Origin: Blasia pusilla | Lineage: Eukaryota; Marchantiophyta; Marchantiopsida; Blasiales | NCBI GenBank assembly: GCA_050084515.1 | Contig: CM114271.1 | Span: forward strand, 58,776,001-58,840,000 | Length of the DNA stretch: 64,000 nucleotides | Direction of reading: 5' to 3' | Shown: piece by piece, positions 50,844 to 64,000 of the stretch | How positions within the stretch are numbered: the first letter of the stretch is position 1 | How the letters are laid out: every line of letters begins with the position of its first letter | Made by a program: the position numbers and the translations under genes | The notes under the pieces: generated by a model | Database searches by the model: none | What the model was told of the DNA's origin: nothing | What the model saw: the letters and a program-made list of their open reading frames with translations, nothing else

Positions 50844-51163
50844 CATGGCTGCACAAAAACGGACAAGTCCATCCCTAGGACGGACATGGACTGACAAGTT
50901 TGGACATATCCACAGGCATAAATTGCAAAAGGTGGGGCCCAAACTTATATTTCATGGTGGAAGGCAAAGCAAGGCAAGGCAAGGGTGTGCGGGACAATAA
51001 GGGAGGAGGGAGAAACGATAAAGTGCGGATCACGAAGGCAAGTGGGGGGATGAGAAAGAAGGGGAATATGGGGCCAACATGGACAAATCCTTTTACGAGA
51101 TGGATGTAAGTCCATATACATGGACATATCCGTGGATACGAACTTTGTCCATATGCAACCTTG
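50844..51163 (+). mobile_element. hAT-derived non-autonomous element (MITE), left arm of composite
   Basis: Begins CATGGCTGCACAAAAACGGA and ends TTTGTCCATATGCAACCTTG, that is, the two ends of the 37.3-42.0 kb element family with everything between replaced by about 280 bp of non-coding DNA. It is the reverse complement, with divergence, of 51196-51543. Single-frame ORFs within it are chance. Confidence 0.85.
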
Positions 51164-51195
51164 ACCTCCATACTACATGCAAAGGGATTGCAAGA

Positions 51196-51543
51196 AAAGG
51201 TTGCGTATGGACAAAGTTCATGTCCGTGGACATGTCCATGGACTTAGGTTCATCTTATGGAAGGATTTGTCTATGTGGGCCCTACCTTCCCCTTCTTTCT
51301 CATTCCTCCCACTTGCCTTCGTATTCCATATTCTCCCGTTTCTTCCTCCTTCCATCTCCACTCCCTCCCCTTGATTGCCGCACCCGCCCTTGCCTTGCCT
51401 TCCATCTTATAGTTTTGCCTTGCCTTCCATCATTAACTATAAGTTTGGGTCCTACCTCTTCTAATTTATATCCCTGGACATGTCCAGACTTGTCCATCCA
51501 TGGCCGTCTTGGGAACGAACTTGTCCATTTTTTTGCAACCATG
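51196..51543 (-). mobile_element. hAT-derived MITE, right arm of composite
   Basis: Starts AAAGGTTGCGTATGGACAAAG and ends TTTGCAACCATG. It carries the palindrome GGACATGTCC twice (51228-51237 and 51476-51485), once near each end. It sits 32 bp from the left arm in inverted orientation, producing a roughly 700-bp hairpin-capable structure. The 174-codon frame across this arm (51079-51603) arises from the C/T-rich strand and is not a gene. Confidence 0.85.
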
Positions 51544-52714
51544 GTTGAAAGATGTTCTAGCCTAAATTGGAGGCAATTTGAATTCTATGTAGGAAAAACT
51601 TGAAGATGTTCACACTTGCCTCCTTATCTCTTAGGCAGTTAACACGAGATTGATAGCTTTGCTCAAGGAAGCTCTTTTGTGGAAGAGGATATTCACTCAC
51701 GATGACTAAAATGTCCATATTATGGAAGATATGTTCAAGATAGAGGGTCAAGTTGCATGTCCTTTTAGGGTCTTTTTGCGAGGGTATATCTTCAATATGG
51801 AAATAAAGCTTTGTGTTTTCCTAAAAAGATGTATCTGATTTGTTCAAAGTCAGTACCTTTTGTATTTTTTGACTACTTTTTTATACTATTAGTGACAATT
51901 TTGCGTGAGTCAATGGAGTTTAAATGGTTCATCAAAGGTAAACTAGAACTAAGCATTCTAATTAGTCCCACTTCCATACATATATTCTCAAGAACCATGT
52001 GAAAGCAAAGGCACCATGCTCATTTAATGGAATTTTTGCAAAAATATACAGGAAAAGAGTGTTGAGTAAGCTCATGTTCGGAAAGGAGCAATACCTCCAT
52101 TCAAATCATAATCCACTTACTCTGGATCGAAAAAAACTAGAAGGTTTTGAAGGCTCTTTAGTTTCCCTCCTACTCATATCGCGTTATATAAAGAAGATGC
52201 CTCATCTTCTTCTTCTTCTTCTTCTTCTTGTATGTATGAAACTCCAAGCTAAGTAAACAAAGTGTTCATGAATGCAAAAATTTCTTGAAACAATTTCTTG
52301 TATGATAGAAATATTTCTAGAGGTGTGAGAATATAAACTATTACTAAATAATTAAAATATATTACAAGTCTTGGAGATACAAAGTGAACTAGTATATATG
52401 TTTGAACGCTCACAATAGAGCTTTTATGGAATCTAAACATGGAGAAAACTAGAAATACGAGAATGCGCAACCACTACAGCTCCTTGACTATTTTAGTACT
52501 AAGGAAACTAGGATTTTTTCTTTATTTTCATCATTTGTATTAATAAAAAAAAGTTGCTAAACCTACATTGCATCAAGGTGCCCCATACACTGATGCAATA
52601 TGCCAATATAAAATTAGATCATCCTAATAATACTACTTCATAAACCACCTACGTCATATTATTATGACTTCTTCAACATCGAAGTCATAATTATCAATCT
52701 ACGCTTCTCCTCAT
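51544..52714. other. AT-rich intergenic DNA with a CTT microsatellite
   Basis: Contains a (CTT)n run near 52206-52229. Nothing else recognised. Confidence 0.45.
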
Positions 52715-53155
52715 CATGGTTGCACGGAAACGGATATGTCCATCCATGGGATGGACATGTCCAAAAAAGTTTGGACAATGGATCCCCCGCTTGGGTTTTT
52801 TTAATACATAAGTAGTCCGCGAGCGCTCGGGATGCGTAAACGGGTGTGGGCTCACATTAAGGGAGGTGGGCAAGTATCGGCCCGTATGTAGCCCGCACCG
52901 CACCGGCCCGCCCTAATCCCGCATTGGCCCACAAGAGGCCTATGTAGGGCGGATTGGGGCTTTTTGGGTTGCCTTCCATGGGCCAATGCAGGCTTAGGGC
53001 ATGCTACAAAACGGGCGACGAGTTCTTGGACTAGGTGCAGGCTAGCCAAGCCCGGGTGTACGTTGTGGGCGAGGAGGGCTTGGGTGTGGCTACTTATGTC
53101 CGTTCTTAGGACATACATAAGTCTGCGGACACGGACTTTGTCCATGTGAAAATTT
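52715..53155 (-). mobile_element. Deletion derivative of the hAT element, GC-rich core
   Basis: The left end CATGGTTGCACGGAAACGGA, followed by ATGGACATGTCC and a GCTTGGGTTTTTTT stretch, matches the reverse complement of the right end of the 37.3-42.0 kb element (GGTTGCACGGAAAC..ACCCGGGTTTTTTC). The right end matches that element's left end, including GGCTTGGGTG and ACTTATGTCC. The core keeps the CCCGC-rich subterminal sequence. It is thus a direct internal-deletion product linking the transposase-bearing parent to the shorter MITEs. Its last bases (TGTGAAAATTTCC) have lost the TGCAACC end. Confidence 0.8.
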
Positions 53156-54700
53156 CCTCCTCATCTAAGGGGCCGATAAGATAATGGTGTATATTGAGAA
53201 GTGAATGTTGAAAATCCAACAAGACCATCTAACTACTTGGAAGTCAAGTCACTCCTAATTAGAAGTTTTTTTAAAAAGGTACTCCCTAATAAAATATCAA
53301 TATGGTAAGCCTATGTTCCAAAAGATCTAAGTATTGGTCCATTGTAGCAGCTAATTCCTCCCTATGATCAATTTTCCCCTCCTAGTAGATGAGATATTGA
53401 GCTTCCTATGGCTTCACAACTAGATAAGTTACACAAACGATCCTAGATCCTTTCATCTTACAAAATGGTCTTGGCCTCCTCTGATGAATTTCTGACCACC
53501 TTGAGTCCTCCGTTTGCATAGTATATTAGCTAATCAAAACTAATGTATGTATAAACATTCATATGAGAATGGCTACAACGATCTTGAATCAGAGAATAGT
53601 CATTGGGAGGGTGTCACAAGACAATCTAGCTTCTAGGCATTTTTTTCTATTGCATTTACATAAATGGACCAAGAAATGCTTTAACACCTGTTAATATTTT
53701 GTAGAAGTTCCATAATGAGTTGAACACAACTTCATGCAATAGGAAAGGTTCATCTACTAGCTTAAGGAGAAAGAGAACTCTAACTATATTGAAGTAAGGA
53801 TTGCTACTTCCAAATCACATTCCCACACATGCCCGCAGAAGAAGAAGATATACAAATTTGCAGCAAAAGCTAACCATATAAGTAGGGAAGTTCGTAATCC
53901 AATCCACTCTAATAGGCCATGATTGGCAACTAACTATGAGAATCAATGGGAGATGGATGCTAACTTTCACACTATCCGTCAGGGTAACAATACTCAAAAT
54001 GCAAACACAAGAAGAAGATGTCAAAATGGCGAAAATAGCTTACCAAATTGTCTTCATGAAATTTTGTTCCTATTGTTTACTCTTTTCCTATATTGGGCTC
54101 CCCCCCACCTACATCAACTTTGGACGCTCTTAGATTATCTAAACATGGGGGTGTTCTCCCCCTCCAAGGTGGGGCACAGCCATTTTGCTTAGATATGAGA
54201 TTGTAGACTCACCACTCATACCCTTCAACGTGAGAATTTTGTTTAGATGCGTAACAATGTTCATAACTAAGGAAAGGTGGTCGTTGAGTGATAATAATCA
54301 CACCAAACTCTTCACCATAAGTGGAAGAATGAACTACTATATATATAGGACTCAATTTTGTTTTATATACTGATTAATGGTGTAAACATACTATATTTAG
54401 CACTAATAGCTCACCAAAAAATACTTCTTCACATTGATATCCCCGGGTTACAAATTTTTTCTCCCAAGATTGGCTACAAATATCCACATGCACTTGCAGA
54501 TCTACTAAAATAACCAAGTCATGTTTGGCAAAGTCGGTTCACCATCTACTCCTTATGTGTTTGACTACTACATGTAATCAACAACTGCTCCAAAGTTTGC
54601 ACGTATTGATCCATCATGAATTTCTTGGCTATTGAGAACCCCTATCTATGGTCAACCTCTCCGTGGTTTGGAAATCTTGATCCACGAAATAGGTTGTTCC
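53156..54700. other. AT-rich intergenic DNA
   Basis: No gene, RNA or repeat family recognised. Short overlapping frames at 53923-54192 are unsupported. Confidence 0.4.
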
Positions 54701-54705
54701 CTTTG

Positions 54706-56946
54706 CTAGGGAACCAGTAGCAACACTTGGTCCAATAGGTTGGCCACTATGTGGAACACTTTCTTTGGGGTTTGCAAGTGTTCCACACCCGTACTTTCCT
54801 TAAGCCACATATGAATCTTCTTGGGGTTTGGAAGCCCCTCTCTATGCCTATTGTGATCCACGAGGAAGATCCCAAAGAATAGAGCTTGCCAAATGTTGGG
54901 TGTTCCACTTTGACATGACAAGCCTTCTAAAGGCTTGTGAAGGCCACTCCATGTGATCCACACCTTGTGCCAGATGCTCATTCCAATCCTTCTAGCCACT
55001 TTCAACTCCATCATCAGTTCGTGACAAAGGTACACAAGGGCTAGACTTTGCAAAACTTGCACCCTTCCTATGATCTTCACCTTTGTCATCATCATCATCA
55101 CATAATCCCTTTTTTGATGTAGATAGGTGTGCTCCTTGCCCTTCAACTCTTCTCTAAGTTGATCCAAGACTTTAACCATGACAACATCTTAGGTATCCTT
55201 ACATCTATCTTCACCATTCAATTTGGAGTCAACCTGCCCAACACCATGCTCTTCATCGATTCCATACGCCAACGACTCCTCCTTCACTACCTTTACCAAT
55301 ATAGGGTCTCTAACAACATCCCCTTTACCAGAAAGTGAAGTCTCAACCTTTACTTTCTTGGAGATGATATCCAAACGCCTAATAATAAGCTTGGCACGTC
55401 AAGGTTTCAGCCTTACTCCAATAACCTCAACAAATATAAAATCAGGATGAATCAGTATTCATGAATGATATAACTTTGAATGTATCATAGCATGATTTCT
55501 TCTTTCCTTCACATATATAGTACCACCTAGTGCCCTTTTCCAATAAGCATGACAAGCAACCAAAGCTAAAGCCAATGCTAATGTATGTTCACATGATTAA
55601 AACATCACTAGATAGAACATGACTTACTCACATGATTCATAACATCGATAACAAGTTAGCCTTTGAGAGTCCTATACTGCAAATCAACCTTATATGAGGC
55701 TCCAACGATTGACAATCCCTTGGATTTATTTGCAAGGACCTGAACAAGCAAAACATATTGCGATCCACACCATGGCAAAGTGAGATTGTGAAAGGCATAC
55801 TCAAGGAACCATACCATGAGGGATTTCAAGGAGAATTCACGTAATTTAAACGCTTACCTCAAAAGTGGTTGCTTCAGATGCCAGATAATTAGTTGGAAGC
55901 AAAGGTCCATCTTTGGAAGCCTATTTTTTCTTTGATTTGTGGGGAGGATACTTGAAGTCCAAAGTACCAAAAGAAGGTTTTTCTGCTATAATTTTAGGGT
56001 CAATATGTTGTCTACTTTTTCTCTCTAGAATTTTGAGTCTTATGCATAGTTGATCCCCCATTTCATCCTCGGACCATGTCAAAGATCTCTCTATCTTCCT
56101 ATCCAATATTCCTGGACATCTCTATCTCCTAGATTTTGCACCATCATTTATTGTCTCAAGTGGTAAAGTTGGCCCAACACTCATAGTCCCTGAAAACCCA
56201 AGTAGAGATCTTGCCAACATAACCTCATTTTCCTCAGCCACGATCACGCAATATATTACGCACGCACGATCATCCCCATGATCTCCCTTTGTTTCTCTTT
56301 CTTCCTCTAGGCTATAAGACTTGCTTAATATCAAGCATTACCTTTCTATAGACACACGTTGCCCAATCCATCGCCAAGATGCCAACCCTTCCCAAGCCCA
56401 ACACGCCATTGGTTTAAACCATGCTAGTTAGGAGGCACTGTGGATTTGCTTTCATATGAAAGCAATAGTGGAACTGTGGCAAAATTGTGAAAATATACTG
56501 CACCACATATGAATGTTTGTACCCATGACTCTTTTTTCTCTAATTTTTTTCAAATACTTGCACTAGAACTTAGGCTCTTCTTGTTATGTGTATTAACGCT
56601 CCATAGACAAAAAACTTCCCATCTTTTCAAACTTGAAAGCTCTTGAAATTAATTGTGGGGATACACATATGCTATATTCTTGCACATTGCCAAAGTACTC
56701 ATGGCAGCTGATGCCCTCCAAGGAGTTTGGGTTAAATGGGCTTAGGAAGTAGTTCAAAATTTCTCGGTCACACTCAATCCATAACACCTTCCATACTTTG
56801 TCTATTCCCATCATTACTAATTTATCTCGGTTAAGATTGAAGTCTAGTTTGGAAAAATCCACTATGTAATTGATAGCTTCAAGTGGATAGTCTTCAACCA
56901 TAATAGTGACACCCTCATATAACACACCATTGCAACATTTCACCAT
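54706..56946 (-). other. Minus-strand ORF cluster, unknown, possibly decayed element
   Basis: Consecutive minus-strand open frames at 56593-56946 (117 codons; VEDYPLEAINYIVDFSKLDF, FLSPFNPNSLEGISCHEY), 56122-56334, 55921-56106, 55189-55374 and 54706-55179 (157 codons; HKVWITWSGLHKPLEGLS) have protein-like composition and the same strand. I recognise no domain and cannot splice them. They may be remnants of one reading frame of an unclassified plant retroelement, or unrelated. Confidence 0.3.
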
Positions 56947-59321
<2,375 letters not shown>

Positions 59322-59619
59322 CAAGGTTGCATGCGGACAAAGTTTATGCCCATGGACATGTCCATGGACTTACATAAGAAGAAATTTATCCATGTAGATC
59401 CCATCTTCCCCTTATTTCTCATTCCCTCCACTTGCCTTCGTGTTTCATATTTTCTCATTTTTTCCTCCCTTCACCTCCATTCTCTCTTTCCTTATTGCCC
59501 CACTCGCCCTTGCCCTTGCTTCCATCATAAATTATAAAGTATGGGCCCCACCTCTTGCAATCCAAATTTGTGGACATAACTATATTTTTTTCGACCATGT
59601 CCATTTTTATGCAACCAAG
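59322..59619. mobile_element. hAT-derived MITE, single copy, ~298 bp
   Basis: Starts CAAGGTTGCATGCGGACAAAG, carries GGACATGTCC at 59354-59363, and ends TTTTTATGCAACCAAG. The inside is C/T-rich and aligns with 51196-51543. No matching flanking 8-bp duplication seen (CCTAAAAT against GATGAAAA). Confidence 0.85.
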
Positions 59620-60026
59620 GATGAAAATGGATAAGTATGTAAAGAGAAGGGCTCACAATGTAGAAAAGCTTTCTCACATGGTAAAGTCCATTCTATAGAC
59701 AAACATGAGTCCACAAACACAAAAATTTTCTACATGTAACCTTGCCTAAAGTAGACATAATATATGCACCTAAATCAACACATTTGTGCACAATAATTTT
59801 TTTGGTAGAAAAACTGTTATGCAACAAATATAATTTTTATTATTTAACCCAATTCCCAAGCTAGGCATCACAATAATCAAAAGAAACCAAAACTTACATG
59901 TAATGAAAGACAAAAAAACTCTTAAATTTCCCCACAATTGGTGATTAGGTTCTTCTTAATCATTCCCATCGGGAAGGAAAAATAACTGGGGATACTCAAA
60001 ATTGGGAAAGGGACCTATGTAACCCT

Positions 60027-60340
60027 CATGGTTGCACAAAAAATGGACAAGTTCATCCCTTGGACAGACAAGTCTGGATATGTACATGGATATGGATTGC
60101 AAGAGGTGAGACCCATACTTATAGTTCATAATGGAAGGCAAGGCAAGGGCGAATGGGGAAAAAAGGAGCCAAGCAGTGGAGGTGGAGGAAGGAAGAAACG
60201 GGAGGATATGGAAACGAAGGCAAGTGGGAGGAATGAGAAAGAAGGGAAAGGTATGGTCCATATGTACAAGTCCTTCCATATGATGGACCTAAGTGCATGG
60301 ACATGTCCACGGAAATGAACTTTGTCCATATGTAACCTTG
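60027..60340. mobile_element. hAT-derived MITE, arm 1 of second composite
   Basis: Starts CATGGTTGCACAAAAAATGG and ends TTTGTCCATATGTAACCTTG, with GGACATGTCC at 60299-60308. It aligns with 50844-51163 in the same orientation, including the GAGGAATGAGAAAGAAGGG-like core. It is followed by a spacer of about 32 bp and an inverted partial copy. Confidence 0.85.
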
Positions 60341-60371
60341 CTTGCAACCCCTTTGTATGTGGTATGGAGGT

Positions 60372-60470
60372 GAAGGTTGCATATGGACAAAGTCCGTATA
60401 TGCCGATATGTCCATGTCCATGAACTTACGTCTGTCCCATAGGAGGACTTGACTATATGGGCCTCTTCTA
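60372..60470. mobile_element. hAT-derived MITE fragment, arm 2 of second composite
   Basis: Begins GAAGGTTGCATATGGACAAAG in inverted orientation to 60027-60340 and keeps roughly the first 100 bases before similarity is lost in a local repeat. The spacer 60341-60371 is a near copy of the reverse complement of the spacer at 51164-51195. Confidence 0.75.
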
Positions 60471-60623
60471 CTTTGGATTGTTCTTTTTGACAATGTTTCC
60501 AAAGGGCGCGGTTCTTATAGAAGGACTTGTCCATGTGGGCCCGTTCCTATGAAAGGGCTTCTCCATGTAGGCCCCTTCTCCCTTCAAGTCTTCTTTTTGG
60601 AAGTGTTTCCAAAGGGCGCGATT
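60455..60623 (+). repeat. Local direct repeat, ~60-bp unit
   Basis: The unit from about 60455 (GGGCCTCTTCTACTTTGGAT ... TTTCCAAAGGGCGCGGTT) recurs from about 60564 (GGCCCCTTCTCCCTTCAAGT ... TTTCCAAAGGGCGCGATT). The two lie about 110 bp apart, with the first running out of the MITE arm. Confidence 0.7.
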
Positions 60624-60809
60624 TCATTCATTTATATGGGTAGATGTTTGAACATGTGGCCGATCTACCTTATAACTTGAACAAAAACGTGTTTCCTTGC
60701 GTAGAAAGCCTTCAGTAAATTTACAATCTATCGCTTTGAACCACTTGGCCTCTATCCCTATAATAAGTAAGCTTCTACTTCTTGGTGCCACCGGACTCAG
60801 GTGAAAAAT

Positions 60810-60992
60810 GGGTGGAGGGAGTGGAGTGGAGGTGGAGGGAGGGAGAAATGGGAAAGTATGGAATACAAAGGAAAGTGGCGGATAGGGGGATGAGAAAGAA
60901 GGGGAAAGGGGGGACATATGGACGAGTCCTTCCATAGAACGGACGTAAGTCCACCAACATGGACATGTGCGCAGACACGAACAACCTTGGTA
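60810..60992. mobile_element. Truncated hAT-derived MITE
   Basis: Keeps the G/A-rich core (GGGGGATGAGAAAGAAGGGG) and one end (GGACGTAAGTCCACC ... ACATGGACATGTGCGCAGACACGAACAACCTTGG), aligning with the 3' half of 50844-51163. The other end is missing. Confidence 0.7.
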
Positions 60993-62661
60993 ACCCTAGA
61001 TAGTCATATTTTAATATCTTCAATGATATGTATCTTTATGCTATTAAGGTTGTGATAATGTTAAAACCCTTAAATTACATAATCTTATTTTATTTTTATC
61101 TATATGTATCAATCAGACTCAAATATATCTTTACAATACATGAAATATACTCTACTTCATTTTTAAGTCCTAATCTCCTTGCGTAAATACAATCTCCCTA
61201 GGTAAATAATATGACCTAGTTGTTCAATTCAATAATGAATAAATTTTCCTCGGATGGATATAACTTAAACCTATTTTAAATGAGCTAAAATCATCAAAAC
61301 ACTTCTACAAAATATAATGGAGATAATGTCATCAATCTAACATCTAGCATAATTAAAATATATGCAGATTCTCTCCTTGATTCTCCAAAAGTTTGTTTAG
61401 GTGTTCCAAACCTTGATTAGTCAAACCCATAGTATAGTTCTTCCCTTGAGGATTGATATCCTAGAATGGTCTTCTTTTTTTGTATCCTCCAATGATATCT
61501 AAATTAGAGATTCAACAAAGTGACCTACGAATCTATTAATTTGTAGAAAATTTTGAATATGAATAATGTAATATTCTAGTTCTCCAGTATACGAGATATT
61601 TAATGCCATTCGGCATAGATTTTTTTTTCCAATAGCATGGATAGGATATCTATCCATCCATGTTAATTAATCATGCATATCATGGTCTAGTCGTAATATT
61701 ATGGTGCACGTATAATCCTCATGTGACACCTGTATAAGTTTACTTGTAAATACAATTATCACAACTATTAGGAATCATATCTTTCTCTCTCCATACCATT
61801 ATAACCATAAGATTTTCAAAATACATGCTGCCATACCATTAGCCAAATCAATGCAAATCCCTCAACTTTCATCTTAAATTCTGCATAATAAATGCAAAAT
61901 TTTTCTATAAGATGTGAGAGACTCATAAGAGTAGCACCCACTCTCTTAGATTACTCTTTGAATATCTTCGCATCTTTCCCCATGTTATTGCCTTGACCAT
62001 CTTGATAGGAAAAGGACTCATATGTGGTTATGAAGTTATTTTATGCAATTGCATCAACACTACCCATTACTCCTAAGCTCTAAATGCATGTTAAGAAATT
62101 GGTGCATTCTAATATCTCTGTTTCTATAGAAGAAGATAAATTAAAGGAGATGAATCCATAGTGTTAATTAAGGAAGGAGTTGTTACTACTTGAGGAAAGA
62201 TTCATATAAATAGGATGAAGGTCTTATAAAAAATGAAAAAGATATACCACTAATCTCTTTGATATAAAGAGTTGGGCTACAAATGGAATCTTGTGATTCA
62301 CAATCTCTTATTGAGATTATCCATCATTTCCACCACCAAATAAACGACCTCACTCTTAAATAATAATTTACCAAATTAATGTTCGTACTTATGGAGGATT
62401 TTTTACGAAATTTAATAGCAAGCAAACCTTTTTCTTAGACCTAAGATACGTTGAAGCAAAGTATGATTTGAAGCATCAAATAGCAACTTAGGGTAGACAT
62501 ATGAAGGGTGGAGAAGAGAGACCAATCTTGCATCAAGGTTTTACCTCCAACCGATTTTCAAGTCCAAGCCACCAGGGGACAAAACTTTTTTTTTTTTTTT
62601 GGGGTTTTGGGAGCTCCACCATGCATACCACACCCTTTTCTTCCCCTTATATACCCCATGC
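60993..62661. other. AT-rich intergenic DNA
   Basis: No gene or repeat recognised apart from a poly-T run near 62588-62600. Confidence 0.45.
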
Positions 62662-62783
62662 CATGGTTAGACAAAAACGGAGGGTAGGGCATACACGAAA
62701 AAATCCTTATGTAGGACGGACGTAAGTCCACGGACATGGACATGTCCACAGAATTGGACTTCGTCCATATCATATGCAAGCTT
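62662..62783. mobile_element. Minimal hAT-derived MITE, ~122 bp
   Basis: Starts CATGGTTAGACAAAAACGGA, holds GGACATGTCC at 62738-62747 and ends CGTCCATATCATATGCAAGCTTG. Only the two ends and the palindromic subterminal motif remain, so it is a near-minimal derivative. Confidence 0.7.
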
Positions 62784-64000
62784 GCCCCACATGATGATTC
62801 AAAGCACAATGGTTTAACAAGAACAAAAATTTTTGCAAACTTTGTCTCTCAATTCAAACACTTCAACCTTAATTTTATTTTTTCCACCTTCTTCTTGTAA
62901 GAAGAAATGAAGAAACCCTAATTTTTTCCATGACTACTCATCAAGCCCATTTGATCCCCCTCACTTCCATTCCACTTGAGGCCATATATATTCTAAGATA
63001 TATGGCAAACTTTTATTGGAATAACATCCACTAATATCGAATTCACCATAAATTCCAAAACTAGAGCCTGATCCAGATATTTTCTCAAGTCTAATATGAA
63101 ATTGATGAATATTTCTAGTAACATGTAAACGGAATATTTAGAAAATATTTTTTTTTTTGGTTTTTTTATACTTTGCTCATAAATTAATCTTACCATTGTT
63201 TCAAGTCCTTACCATGTTATCTTATCAATTTGTGTATGATATAAACAAGATGATAAAAAGTTGATGATTAGATACGAGTGCATGCATGGTTAGATATGAG
63301 TCATAAAGTTATGACATTGAGAATAAATCTATCAGCAAACTTTTTAATATTATTTGTGGTCATGATGTTGGTATGTTAAATGACATGAACCCTCTTGAGA
63401 TATATTGTCCTTGGGCCTCGTTCTAAGAGAGGAGGGTAAGAGATAGGCAAAGGAAACCACTACCATTTTTACTCTACTAGAAGACAACATCTAGAATTTT
63501 GCATTCATGGGAAAAACATTTCTCTATTCTTAATGTCCTCTAGGTAGAAGGAGGGGTTTTTTGCGCATAGATATTGCTACAAAATCTCAATCATTGTTCA
63601 CATTCACCTAACAACAGTGTCAATCTTCCCAACATATGGGTAGATCCATATGAATACAAAAATACATCCACTTATGTATACCTAGACCACATGGGAGATG
63701 ACTCTTACTAGCCATCTTTCTCATGTAAAATTGAATTAAAAGAGGTTCACTTGACCAACTCCACTCTTGAATCAACATATAGGCATCAAGCCATATCCAT
63801 CCTTTACTATGAGAAAATCCAAACTCTAACACACAAACTCCTACTAAAGCTTAAAAGGATGAGTGCTCTATAGGCTTGACATGAGAAATATGTATAATGT
63901 GAGATTTTTCTTTGTGAGAAACATTACATGCATTGACTTCTCAAACTGAATATTCTTAGGTTTGAAAAGAAAATGCTCAAAAATGTACTTGCTAAAGTAA
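62784..64000. other. AT-rich intergenic DNA to window end
   Basis: No supported feature. Confidence 0.45.

Noticed and set aside
51079-51603. 174-codon ORF
   Set aside because: Crosses both arms and the spacer of the MITE composite; the open frame comes from C/T-rich non-coding sequence present in all copies.

Overview
The window is nuclear DNA from a land plant: introns with GT/AG borders, two plant-type tRNA genes with a CAA start motif, and several plant transposon families. The ancient-type non-LTR retrotransposon and the Ty3/gypsy relic lean towards a non-seed plant (bryophyte, lycophyte or fern), but that is inference and I cannot name the species. It is gene-poor: two protein genes and two tRNA genes in 64 kb. 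The rest is decayed mobile DNA and AT-rich sequence with no recognisable content.

Layout. 1-4440: repeat debris, including an inverted copy of a repeat that recurs near 27.6 kb and a Ty3/gypsy RNase H relic near 2.3-2.6 kb. 4667-22650 (+): ECM29 proteasome adaptor/scaffold gene, 34 exons resolved plus one tiny exon I could not place, encoding about 1,880 residues. 24515-24672 (+): tRNA-Asn(GTT) and tRNA-Arg(ACG), 11 bp apart with no Pol III terminator between them. 25.6-28.5 kb: GC-rich repeat block with a roughly 575-bp direct duplication, probably a collapsed LTR-type element. 31931-34509 (+): three-exon PP2C-type protein phosphatase, resembling plant clade F, 275 residues.

From 37.3 kb onward the window is transposon territory. 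A 4.7-kb hAT-like element (37295-41996) has matching ends, GC-rich subterminal DNA and a broken DUF659-type transposase on the minus strand. The same ends and the palindrome GGACATGTCC recur in at least seven short non-autonomous copies between 50.8 and 62.8 kb, two of which form a large inverted-repeat composite. A degenerate non-LTR retrotransposon with a C-terminal nuclease-like domain lies at about 46.3-48.7 kb. A 111-bp (GA)n tract lies at 58.4 kb.

The two protein genes are unrelated housekeeping/signalling genes (proteasome assembly or quality control; Ser/Thr dephosphorylation) and nothing suggests they work together. I found no new multi-gene system. The most distinctive structure is the hAT parent with its family of deletion derivatives and paired hairpin composites.
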